A stretch of DNA of 29,657 bases, from NCBI GenBank assembly GCA_038231615.1, contig JBBRLA010000013.1, positions 1-29,657 on the forward strand, read 5' to 3'. The position numbers and the translations under genes were made by a program. This document shows, in pieces, positions 15,045 through 22,849 of this stretch (positions are counted from its first letter, which is position 1; every line of letters starts with the position of its first letter). This DNA is from JBBRLA01 sp038231615 (lineage in GTDB: Bacteria > Myxococcota_A > Polyangia > Palsa-1104 > JAEUJZ01). The notes below the pieces were generated by a model, which did no database searches, was not told where the DNA came from, and worked only from the letters and a program-made list of their open reading frames with translations.

Positions 15045-17512
15045 GCCCCATGGGAGATAAAAGGGCCGCGGCCCACCAGCACCGGGCCGGCGCGCTGGTG
15101 TTCGCCAGCCTTATCATCCTGAGCGCCGCCTGCACAGACGACCGCCCGGTCATCGAGGTCACCGTGAGCGGCCCGATCCCGCTTTACACCCAGGTCCTGG
15201 AGGTGAACGCGACCCTCATGCCCCCCGGCGGCTCCCTGGTCAGCACCCTTCAGCCGCAGGTGGTGGCCGACCGGCTCGACAGCTTCCTGGTGCGGCTGCC
15301 GCCGGACAAGCAGGGGACGCTGGTCCTCTCGGTCAGCGCGGTGGACGACAAGGGTTGCCAGACCCAGCAGGGAAGCACCGCCGCGCTGGCGATCTCCGGC
15401 CCCGATCGCTACCAGAGCACCGTCGCGCTGACCAATCCAGTCAACGGCTGCTCCCTCACCGTGGGCACGCTCGGCGATGGCAACGGCACGGTCAGCGTGT
15501 TCAGGCTCGGCGCCCTGGTCCCTGCACCCGATGGCTGCGACGCCTCCTGCCTCTATCCGTTCACCGTTGGCGACAGGGTCACCCTCACCGCGGCCGAGGG
15601 CAGCCGGGACTACTTCGCCGGCTGGTCCGGCTCGTGCGCCGGCACCGGCGCCTGCGTGGTCACCATTGGAAGTGGATTGAAAACGGTGAGTGCCAGCTTC
15701 TACCCCCGGCGGGTATGCAGCTACGATCCTCCCAACGCCTGGCCCAAGACCCGCCAGGGCTTCTGCTGGGAGAGCCCCCTGCCTCAGGGAAATCCCCTGA
15801 ACCACATGTGGACCTTCAGCAGCCAAGACATCTGGGCCGTCGGCAACCAGGGCATCGTCCTGCACTGGAATGGAAATTTCTGGGTACCCTTCAACAGCGG
15901 GACCAGCGCCGATCTCTACGGGGTGTGGGGCACCTCGGACAACGACCTGTGGATCGCCGGCAACGGGACCCTGCTGCACTACGACGGCACGAATTTCACC
16001 GACAGCGGCAAGATCAGCGGCTTCGCCAACCTGCAAAAGGGCGCCTTCCTGGGCGTCGCCGGGAACGGCACCGGCGACCTGTGGCTGGTCGGCAAGGGGG
16101 GCGTCTTCCAGCACGCCGTGCTCACCAACAAGAAAGGTCCGGCGGCGACCCTTTCCCCGATGACCTGCGATTCGCCAATGACCGGGGACATCAACGCCAT
16201 TTACGCCTGGCCCGGGGCCGCCGGTGGGTTCATCGCGGTGGCCGCCGGCGGGGTGGTCTATACCGGCAACGGCAGCGCCTGCAAGGTCGTCAGCGCCGAC
16301 CCCGGAGCCCACGATCTTTACGGGACGTGGATCTACGGGGGGCGGGCCTGGGTCGTTGGCGACGGCACCGTCCTGTCCGCCGCCGCCACCCCTGGAGACC
16401 GGGTCGGCACCCCCTGGACCGTCGAGCAGGGCGACTTCCAGGGCATGAAGCTCCGGGGGGTGTGGAGCGGGCCGGGGGGCGTCTGGGTCAGCGGCGACGG
16501 CGGCGCGATCCTGCGGCGCTCCGATCAGGGGACCTTTACCGCCGTGGACAACAGCGGCGAGGCGAGCACCCTCCGCGACATCCGCGGCATCGATCAGGAC
16601 GACGTATGGGCGGTGGGCGATGGAGGGGCGTTATTGCACGGCAACGTCGCCTTCTTTCTTTCGTACAAGGCGGGCGGCACCGCGTCCCTGCGGGGGGTGG
16701 TCCAGGACCGCTCCGGCCTGGCCTGGGCGGTGGGCGATCAGGGGACCCTCCTGCGCTTCGGCGGGATCTCCCTTTTTCCCGTGGCCAGCATGACGCCCTT
16801 CGACCTGGCCGCGGTCTTCGCCATCGGCACCGAGGTGTGGGCGGTGGGCGAGGCCGGGACCATCGTCCATGGGATCGGCGGCGTCTTCGGCCCATCGACC
16901 AGCGGGGTGACCCTGCACCTGTGGGGAATCTGGGGGGCCGCCGCGGACAACCTGTGGGCGGTGGGGGACCAGGGGACCCTCTTGCACTACAACGGCAGTA
17001 TCTGGACCGCGAACAACGCCGGCAGCACGAAGAGGCTGCTTTCGGTCCAGGGCTGCGGCCCGTCGGACGTGTGGGCAGTGGGCGATGCGGGGACCCTCCT
17101 GCACTACGATGGCAGCGCGTGGAAGCCATCGCCCATCGAGACGGCCCTGGGGCTCAGGGCGGTGTGGGCACGGGGGGCCAAGGACGTCTTCGCAGTCGGG
17201 GCCAAGGGGACCCTCCTGCACTACACCGGGACCTGGACGCCTGAACCGAGCGGCATCCTCCAGAACCCCCCGGACCTGAATGGGGTCTTCGGCGACACCG
17301 TCGGCTGCGGCGGCACTATCGCGTCCAGCGACGACGTCTGGGCGGTCGGCGCGGGCGGCACCCTTCTGCGGCGCAGCGGGACCAAGTGGAGCCCGGTTCG
17401 GAGCGGCGTGACCTCGGACCTTTTGGGCATTGGCGGGTTTGGCAAGGGCGAATTCTGGATCGTCGGGGACAACCGCAGCGCCCTGCGCCGCAGCACCCCG
17501 ACAATGCCATGA
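15041..17512 (+). CDS. Lipoprotein with beta-propeller-like 'AVGxxGTLLHY' repeats
   Basis: An 823-aa predicted lipoprotein. The N-terminus has a membrane stretch ending LSAAC, which fits a lipobox with Cys31. Residues 35-140 look like a beta-sandwich. Around 185-225 a FAGWSGSCAG...VSASF segment matches the divergent InlB-type repeat found in many surface proteins. From about 260 to the end there are at least eleven units built on D-x-WAVG-x-x-GTLLHY-x-G-x-W, probably forming one or two propellers. The start is taken at GTG 15041, which overlaps the kinase stop; an ATG three codons later (15050) is an alternative. Position after two kinases suggests it could be a sensor, partner or target of them, which is an inference. 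Confidence 0.85.
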   Translation: MSPMGDKRAAAHQHRAGALVFASLIILSAACTDDRPVIEVTVSGPIPLYTQVLEVNATLMPPGGSLVSTLQPQVVADRLDSFLVRLPPDKQGTLVLSVSAVDDKGCQTQQGSTAALAISGPDRYQSTVALTNPVNGCSLTVGTLGDGNGTVSVFRLGALVPAPDGCDASCLYPFTVGDRVTLTAAEGSRDYFAGWSGSCAGTGACVVTIGSGLKTVSASFYPRRVCSYDPPNAWPKTRQGFCWESPLPQGNPLNHMWTFSSQDIWAVGNQGIVLHWNGNFWVPFNSGTSADLYGVWGTSDNDLWIAGNGTLLHYDGTNFTDSGKISGFANLQKGAFLGVAGNGTGDLWLVGKGGVFQHAVLTNKKGPAATLSPMTCDSPMTGDINAIYAWPGAAGGFIAVAAGGVVYTGNGSACKVVSADPGAHDLYGTWIYGGRAWVVGDGTVLSAAATPGDRVGTPWTVEQGDFQGMKLRGVWSGPGGVWVSGDGGAILRRSDQGTFTAVDNSGEASTLRDIRGIDQDDVWAVGDGGALLHGNVAFFLSYKAGGTASLRGVVQDRSGLAWAVGDQGTLLRFGGISLFPVASMTPFDLAAVFAIGTEVWAVGEAGTIVHGIGGVFGPSTSGVTLHLWGIWGAAADNLWAVGDQGTLLHYNGSIWTANNAGSTKRLLSVQGCGPSDVWAVGDAGTLLHYDGSAWKPSPIETALGLRAVWARGAKDVFAVGAKGTLLHYTGTWTPEPSGILQNPPDLNGVFGDTVGCGGTIASSDDVWAVGAGGTLLRRSGTKWSPVRSGVTSDLLGIGGFGKGEFWIVGDNRSALRRSTPTMP

Positions 17513-18150
17513 TGGGACCTCGGATGCCGAACTCTCCGATGTTCCGTCCCCGCCGCGCCCGGGCGCATCTGGTCCTGGGCCTCCTCTGGCTCGGCGCCGC
17601 GACCGTCTCCGCGATCGCCGCCGCCACCGAGATGGCCGCGGCCGACCCCGGCACACCGATCCCCGAGCCGCCCCCAGCCGGGACGGCGCCGCCGCCCGCG
17701 GGGGACAGCGCGTCCAGGGTGGACGACTACCTGGAACGGGGGGCCCACTTCTTCAAGGACCGGCACTTCATCGAGGCGGCCGAGATGCTGAAAAAGGCCT
17801 ATGTCCTGGATCCGCGCCCGATCTTCCTTTTCAACATGGCACAGGCCTACCGGCGCGCCGGCAGGGTGAACGAGGCCCAGACCCTGTACCATCGCTTCCT
17901 CGACGCCGACCCCCACACCACCCTGCGGGCGGAGACCGAGAGTTACACGGCCGAACTCGCCATGGTCATCGCCGAACGGGCACGAGAAGACAAGGAACGG
18001 GCCAAGCCCGTGTACAAGAAGGCCTGGTTCTGGGGCGTGGTCGCGGGTTCCGCCGCAGTGGTCATCGGGACCAGCCTGGGCGTCGGCCTGGGCCTGGGCC
18101 TGCGGGACGATCGGGCGGTGGTGGATCTGGCCTTTCCCCTGCGGCGCTGA
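17509..18150 (+). CDS. TPR protein with signal peptide and C-terminal membrane anchor
   Basis: A 213-aa protein of a type common in Myxococcota. A signal-like hydrophobic stretch (about 20-45) is followed by a Pro-rich linker. Two TPR-like units span about 72-135, including the diagnostic FIEAAEMLKKAYVLDPRPIFLFNMAQAYRRAG and LYHRFLDADP. A charged helix and the KPVYKKAWFWGVVAG membrane anchor with a Gly/Leu-rich end follow (about 170-200). TPR units mediate protein contacts, here probably in the periplasm or at the inner membrane. The start ATG 17509 overlaps the lipoprotein stop (ATGA); ATGs at 17512, 17524 and 17539 are alternatives. It is the last gene of the four-gene coupled kinase operon. 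Confidence 0.85.
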   Translation: MMGPRMPNSPMFRPRRARAHLVLGLLWLGAATVSAIAAATEMAAADPGTPIPEPPPAGTAPPPAGDSASRVDDYLERGAHFFKDRHFIEAAEMLKKAYVLDPRPIFLFNMAQAYRRAGRVNEAQTLYHRFLDADPHTTLRAETESYTAELAMVIAERAREDKERAKPVYKKAWFWGVVAGSAAVVIGTSLGVGLGLGLRDDRAVVDLAFPLRR

Positions 18151-18297
18151 CCGACCGATCCATCACCCGATGTCACGGGGCCGGAACGCAGAGTTTGCCC
18201 GAAGAAGTTGCCATGCTCGGCGACGGGAATGCCAACGTCAAGCGTCCCGCGGTGATCCGCGAACCTGCTGGCCGCCGCCCTCAGTGAGGGTGAATCC

Positions 18298-18315
18298 TGA
18301 GGGTCGCGCCCCTCA
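18298..18315. repeat. Inverted repeat upstream of the pilin promoter
   Basis: TGAGGG-tcgcgc-CCCTCA lies 52 nt upstream of the sigma-54 promoter. A second small palindrome, CCTCAGTGAGG, lies at 18279-18289. Together they repeat the CCCTCA half-site. They could be enhancer sites for a sigma-54 activator, or hairpins ending the kinase operon. Apart from these and the promoter, the 18151-18449 gap holds nothing I recognise. Confidence 0.35.
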
Positions 18316-18367
18316 TCCGCACCTTCGCTGCTCGCCACATCCCGCGAAATGCCTGAGGTTTTCGCCC

Positions 18368-18383
18368 TGGCACGCCCCCTGCT
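18368..18383 (+). promoter_or_regulatory. Sigma-54 (-24/-12) promoter of the pilin gene
   Basis: TGGCACG-cccc-CTGCT matches the TGGCACG-N4-TTGCW consensus with one mismatch and has the required GG-N10-GC spacing. Transcription would begin about 12 nt after the GC, leaving a leader of about 55 nt before the pilin ATG. Type IV pilin genes in Myxococcus and Pseudomonas are known to use sigma-54 with a PilR-type activator. Confidence 0.75.
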
Positions 18384-18449
18384 ATGTCTTCTATCCGAGA
18401 GCAACGAACACGGCGCCCCGGCGCTACAACGATGATGAAGGAGAGCACC

Positions 18450-18635
18450 ATGACGACCATCCGCAATTTCCTCAAGGACGAAGCTGGTTTCGAAGGCGCC
18501 GAGAAGGCCCTTTTGATCTGCGTGGGCCTGGCCGTAATCCTGCTGGTCGGTGGCCTCATCAAGGAAGGCGCCAACAAGGCCGCCGACGACGCCAAGAACG
18601 CCCTGAACAAGAACCCCCTGGGCGGCGGCAACTAG
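18450..18635 (+). CDS. Flp/type IVb-like pilin subunit, 61 aa
   Basis: A very small pilin-like protein. Residues 1-12 form a charged leader (TTIRNFLKDEAG). GFEGAEKALLICVGLAVILLVGGLI then carries the prepilin-type glycine-Glu arrangement and a hydrophobic helix. The short C-terminus is helical and charged (KEGANKAADDAKNALNK). In Flp pilins the leader is cut by a TadV/PilD-type peptidase and the helix packs into the fibre core. The start ATG 18450 is preceded by AAGGAGA at 6 nt; an in-frame ATG at 18384 lies upstream of the likely transcription start and is rejected. No tad/cpa assembly genes lie nearby. The gene stands alone between a sigma-54 promoter and a strong terminator. Confidence 0.8.
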   Translation: MTTIRNFLKDEAGFEGAEKALLICVGLAVILLVGGLIKEGANKAADDAKNALNKNPLGGGN

Positions 18636-18668
18636 CCCGCGACACTCCGCTCAACGACCAGCATCTCC

Positions 18669-18708
18669 AAGGCCCGGCCCTCGTCATGTACGAGGGACCG
18701 GGCCTTTT
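18669..18708 (+). terminator. Rho-independent terminator of the pilin gene
   Basis: AAGGCCCGG-c-CCTCGT, loop CATGT, then ACGAGGG-a-CCGGGCC is followed by TTTT. The stem is about 15 bp with one opposed mismatch and ends 73 nt after the pilin stop. It is by far the strongest terminator in the window. Confidence 0.88.
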
Positions 18709-18920
18709 GCATAATAAGGATGCCCGGTCCAGGTAGTGCCCAGGAAAGCCAGGTCGCCAAGCAGTAACCCAACCAGGACCTGCCAGCGGATGCTGCCGGC
18801 CATCGGCGCCGGGTCCGCTTCTCCCTCGGATGGAGGCGAGCGGCCGGCCGATCCAGAGAGCGGCTGCAACGCCCGCTCAATTTCCAACCAATCAGAATAG
18901 TCGATCTGGACCGCGATGGC

Positions 18921-20063
18921 TCACCGGGCGGCTTGCATGACGAACAGAACGTAGTCATCCTGCACCGCGGGCCCGGCGGAGTGGAACTTGTGGCCATACG
19001 CCGCCTGGAGCTTCAGCGTGCCTTTCTGAACGTAGCCCGTCAGCCCCGCGGTCAGCGAGTGGAAGCGCTGGCGATCGTCCGAGGGCATGTCGAACCACTC
19101 GTAGCGCCCCTCCAGTTCAAGGTAAGGACGCAGCAGCATCAGCGCCGCCTGGGCCCACGCTCCCTGCCGGCCCGTCGGCGGCCCCGACACCGGGCCCTCG
19201 ATGGGGGCGTTTTTGGCATACAGGTACTCCACCACCAGCCCCAGGGGGCCGATCTTCATCGGCAGGTCCCCGCCGAAGACCAGTCCCAGGGGCGCGTCCG
19301 GCCGGGGGTTCCAGTCGAGCAGCAGCGAAACATTGATTGCCACGCGGAAGCGCGACGCCCAGTAGGGGTCATCCGCCACCGTCGAGAGGGACCGCCCCAC
19401 CGGCCCCAGCGGCTCCATCACCCCACGCGCCGTCGCCAGCACATCGCTGGAGGCGAGCGTCGAGAAGGTCCGGGCGCTCTCGTAAAGGCCGAGGATGACT
19501 CGCACCGGGCCCCAGTTGTCGTCCACGGTGATCCCCAGGCGCCGATCGGGCGCCAGGGAACTCGACAGATAGGGCCGCACCGGCAGGGCAATCGACTCCT
19601 CCGGCTCATCGTGGCCATAGGAGAACGCGACCTTGCGGACGCCGCCGAACAACGTCAGCCAGTCGAAGAGGGAATAACCCATCTCCGCCGAAAGGATGCG
19701 TCCCCAGCGCTGGCCCTGGCTTCGGGTGGCTTCCTCCTCGGCGTAGGGCTCGTAGCCCAGCGTATAGACCAGCGTCCCTCGTTTCAGATGAAGTCGTCCG
19801 CAAACCGCCAGGCGCGCGCTGCCGGGAAAGAGCCGCACCCCTACATCGCCCGCGTCCCCCGCCCGCCGGGCCAGGTCCGTCCCGGCGTAGGGCAAGGCAA
19901 AGGCGGCCAAAAGGAAGGAAGCGGCGAAGGGCGCCTTTTTAGGCTCTCCATCCCCGGCGCAGCCCACGTCGGCGTCCTGGGCCCGCACGGGTTTCGACCC
20001 GAGGAGAAGCGAGGCAAAGAGGACCGACCAGAAAGCGACTCGGTTAAACCCCCGGTTCACCAT
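18921..20063 (-). CDS. Predicted outer-membrane porin-like beta-barrel protein
   Basis: A 380-aa protein with a signal peptide (residues 1-28, ending KPVRA-QD). The rest is rich in alternating hydrophobic/polar strands and aromatic girdle residues. Stretches such as RLFPGSARLAVCGRLHL, YLELEGRYEWFDMPSDD and TAGLTGYVQKGTLKLQAAYGHKFHS, followed by a final DDYVLFVMQAA strand, resemble phosphate-selective-porin-like barrels of Proteobacteria. No substrate can be deduced. The ATG at 20063 overlaps the stop of the upstream Omp85 fusion gene by 7 nt, so the two are probably co-translated. A non-porin barrel (for example a structural outer-membrane protein) is also possible. Confidence 0.72.
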   Translation of the reverse strand: MVNRGFNRVAFWSVLFASLLLGSKPVRAQDADVGCAGDGEPKKAPFAASFLLAAFALPYAGTDLARRAGDAGDVGVRLFPGSARLAVCGRLHLKRGTLVYTLGYEPYAEEEATRSQGQRWGRILSAEMGYSLFDWLTLFGGVRKVAFSYGHDEPEESIALPVRPYLSSSLAPDRRLGITVDDNWGPVRVILGLYESARTFSTLASSDVLATARGVMEPLGPVGRSLSTVADDPYWASRFRVAINVSLLLDWNPRPDAPLGLVFGGDLPMKIGPLGLVVEYLYAKNAPIEGPVSGPPTGRQGAWAQAALMLLRPYLELEGRYEWFDMPSDDRQRFHSLTAGLTGYVQKGTLKLQAAYGHKFHSAGPAVQDDYVLFVMQAAR

Positions 20064-22849
20064 GGCGGCCCGAAGTTTAGCAGGAAGACCACCGGCGATC
20101 GTCCAGGCGCGGGGGTGTGCATCCCGAAGCAATCGCGATCCGGCCGCACAAGAGGGACGGCGACGCTGAAGCCGATGACGTCCTGGGCCAGGCCGAACCA
20201 GTCGGCGATGAAGTTTAACCCATAGCCCACATCGACCGCCGGGCTGGACGAGTCGATGGCGTAGGACTGGCAGCCGGTGGTGATCCCCGCCTCGGCGAAG
20301 AGCGCCCCGGAAAGGCCCCTCAGATAATAGGTCGACATGAGGTTCAGGTTCAGCGAGTGGACAAAGACGTGGCGGTACTCGACTCGGCCGAGCAGGCTGC
20401 CGAGCCCCAGAAGTTCCCCTTGCGAGAACCCGCGCAGCCCGGTGGGCCCACCGGAGCTGATCAATTGCTGCGCCGCGGCAATATCGCCGAAAACGATTCC
20501 TGAGCTGAGCTGCAGCGCCAGGCCGTGGCCATCGTGAAGCCGGGTCAGCCACTGCCAGCTCGCCGCGGCGTCGCCACGGCTGGCGGTCATCCCGTTGTCC
20601 AGGACGGTCAGGGTGTAGCTGGCCGAAAGGGACAGGGAATGGGCGCGGATCGGTTCCCACAAGTAGAGGCGATCGTCCCAGGCCAGGCTGGCGCTGGTGG
20701 TCAACGCCGCGCCCGGGGCGTTGCCGGTGCCGGCGGCGCCCAGGGCAGGCACCCGGGCCGCGGTGAGGCCGGCGCTCACGTTCCAGCCCAGGCGCCCGGG
20801 GTTGGCCTTGGGCCCGAACCAGCGGGTATAAAGCCCGGTCACGGCGATGGTGTTCAGTTCATTGTGCAGCAGGGTGAAGCGCAGCGAGTTCTTCAGGTCG
20901 CGCACCCGGGAGAGTGAAAAGTTTACCTCCGCATTCACCGTGCCGGTCCCCGCGGAAAGGGTGGTGCTGCCCAGGATGAACTTCCACCGCGAAGGCAGCC
21001 GTTCGCCGAATTTGAGGTCGTCGTTGCTCCCCGGCAGCTCCTCGGTCAGGCGCCCCCGGGGATCGAGCTGGATGACCGAGACCGCCGCGTCGAGCACGAA
21101 GAGGTAGTGATGCTCCCGCCCCCTGCCGTCCCAGATCTGCGACTGCGCCCGGCCCTCGCGGTCGCGCACCTGCACCTCCACCGGCTCGACCGGGGGTTGT
21201 GGGCCGATCTTCTCGACGATCAACGAGACCTTGAAGCGCCCTCCCTCGCGGGTTGTCCGCACCTCGCGGAAGCGATAATCCACGCTCGGATAGGGACCCA
21301 ACCATTGGGCGAAAAACCAGTCGAGGGGCCCTCCATGGGCCGCCTCCGCCGCCGCGCGCACCGGCATGCCGCCAAGCTGATCCCGGGCGATGCGCTCCAC
21401 CCCTTGTTCGCCCAGCAGATCCAGCAGCTTGGCGTAAAGGGTCCTGCCGCGAGGCCAGTCGTTGTTGAACTGGGCCAGGTTGTCGCGCAGTGGGTCTGGG
21501 TCGGCCAGTGTGTAGAAGTACGCGGTGGCGAAGGGCACCTGGGGGGCATAGAGGATCTTGTCCGCCGCCGGCAGGAAGCCCACCCTGGCCACGGTCTCCC
21601 GGGGGGTGGATGGCCCGGGGCGACCGGTATTCGAGCGCCCGGGGGCGGCGGCCTGGGCGTAGCGATCCGTCAGAAAGCTGGCCGCCACGTCGGGCGCCCA
21701 GCCCTCATCCATGGGCCGCTCGAAAGGACCCACGATGCCCTCGACGTATTCGTCGAAGATGGCCCGCACCAGCGCCCGTTCGTGGGCCAAAAGGAAGGGC
21801 CCCATGGGGAACACGTCGAAGGCCCGATCCGAGACCAGCACCGCGCCGGGCAGCGCCAGGGCGACCTCCGTGCGAAGCGCGCCATCGAAAAGATGCAGCA
21901 CCCCGCCCGCAGGCAGGGGCAGACCCAGGCCCGCCACCAGATCGATTGCTTGCCGCGCCGCCGAAAGCACCCGGCCGGCTCGATCGGGGGGCCAGTAGGG
22001 CACTACGAAGTCCGGCGGCGTCTTCACCGGCCGGGGTGAGGTCACGTGGTAGACCACGCGCACCCCGCGGTGCAAAAGGACCTCGGTGCGATACCTCGGG
22101 CGGCCGACCACCAGCACCGGTGCCCGGACATCGACCAGAGCGATCCGCCGCGTGGCCCCGGCGGCGACCGTGGAATGCTCGCCTTGAATGAGGACGTCGG
22201 CGGTAAAAGGCACGCTCAGCGAAAGGTCGAAGTCGGCCCGCGCGGGCGGCGCATTCAGGTCAAAACCACTCGGACAAAAGGGCGGCAGCATCGGGTAAAA
22301 TCCTCCCGACAGGATGCAGGTGCCGCGGTGGCAGCCAAACGCGCCGTAGCGCTCGGGAAGGCGAATGTTGAAGTCGATCTCGAGGGTCGTGCCCTCTCCG
22401 GGTTGCAGCGGGCGAGGCAGCACCACCTTGAGCAGCGTACGCGGGCCCGCCTGCCGGTGATCGCCCAATTCCACCGCCACCGGCTGCCCCCAGGCCCGCG
22501 CGGCGACGATCCGCATCGTCGACGGATTGAAGCGGGCGGGGTAGACCCAGTAAAAGTTGAAGTCGTTGAGCGCGGCGGAGCGTACGGCGAAACGATCCGG
22601 GTAGCGCCAGAGCAGCACCTGATGGAGGGGCACAGTGCTCTGGTTGATGAACGTGATCCGCGCCAGACCGGAAAGGTCGCGTCCGGCCGGGTCGACCCGC
22701 AGCGCGAGATCGTAGCGGGGGCGCTCTGCACGCGCGACCCCGCTAAGCAGTTGGGCAAACAAGAGCCAGGCCAGTGAGAAACCACGAAGGGTGAGCAAGG
22801 ACCGGCGCAAGACAATCGAGAACCTAAGGCCCTCAGGGGCCCGGGTCAA
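20057..22849 (-). CDS. Degenerate M1-aminopeptidase-like domain fused to an Omp85/BamA-like barrel
   Basis: A 930-aa exported protein with two parts. After a signal peptide (about 15-42, ending GVARA-E), residues 45-560 resemble the beta-sandwich and catalytic domains of M1 aminopeptidases. The zinc motif is damaged: HERAL (356-360) stands where HExxH is expected, so the second His is missing; DEGWA (381-385) replaces the NEGFA ligand segment. Loss of peptidase activity is likely. From about 600 to the end the chain is barrel-like, with the Omp85-style GGPTGLRGFSQGELLG loop motif (LRGF) and a C-terminal aromatic (NFGPPW). No POTRA repeats are seen. The start is TTG 22849, overlapping the radical SAM gene by 17 nt; a later TTG is possible. 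Confidence 0.75.
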   Translation of the reverse strand: MTRAPEGLRFSIVLRRSLLTLRGFSLAWLLFAQLLSGVARAERPRYDLALRVDPAGRDLSGLARITFINQSTVPLHQVLLWRYPDRFAVRSAALNDFNFYWVYPARFNPSTMRIVAARAWGQPVAVELGDHRQAGPRTLLKVVLPRPLQPGEGTTLEIDFNIRLPERYGAFGCHRGTCILSGGFYPMLPPFCPSGFDLNAPPARADFDLSLSVPFTADVLIQGEHSTVAAGATRRIALVDVRAPVLVVGRPRYRTEVLLHRGVRVVYHVTSPRPVKTPPDFVVPYWPPDRAGRVLSAARQAIDLVAGLGLPLPAGGVLHLFDGALRTEVALALPGAVLVSDRAFDVFPMGPFLLAHERALVRAIFDEYVEGIVGPFERPMDEGWAPDVAASFLTDRYAQAAAPGRSNTGRPGPSTPRETVARVGFLPAADKILYAPQVPFATAYFYTLADPDPLRDNLAQFNNDWPRGRTLYAKLLDLLGEQGVERIARDQLGGMPVRAAAEAAHGGPLDWFFAQWLGPYPSVDYRFREVRTTREGGRFKVSLIVEKIGPQPPVEPVEVQVRDREGRAQSQIWDGRGREHHYLFVLDAAVSVIQLDPRGRLTEELPGSNDDLKFGERLPSRWKFILGSTTLSAGTGTVNAEVNFSLSRVRDLKNSLRFTLLHNELNTIAVTGLYTRWFGPKANPGRLGWNVSAGLTAARVPALGAAGTGNAPGAALTTSASLAWDDRLYLWEPIRAHSLSLSASYTLTVLDNGMTASRGDAAASWQWLTRLHDGHGLALQLSSGIVFGDIAAAQQLISSGGPTGLRGFSQGELLGLGSLLGRVEYRHVFVHSLNLNLMSTYYLRGLSGALFAEAGITTGCQSYAIDSSSPAVDVGYGLNFIADWFGLAQDVIGFSVAVPLVRPDRDCFGMHTPAPGRSPVVFLLNFGPPW

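Noticed and set aside
15355..17244. 629-aa + strand ORF within the lipoprotein gene
   Set aside because: It is Arg/Gln-rich shadow coding in another frame; the lipoprotein frame has a lipobox and clear repeats.
18684..18887. 67-aa leftward ORF with a hydrophobic segment
   Set aside because: It has only a TTG start, no ribosome site, and runs through the pilin terminator. It lies in frame just after the porin stop, so it could be decayed sequence, but it is not supported as a gene.
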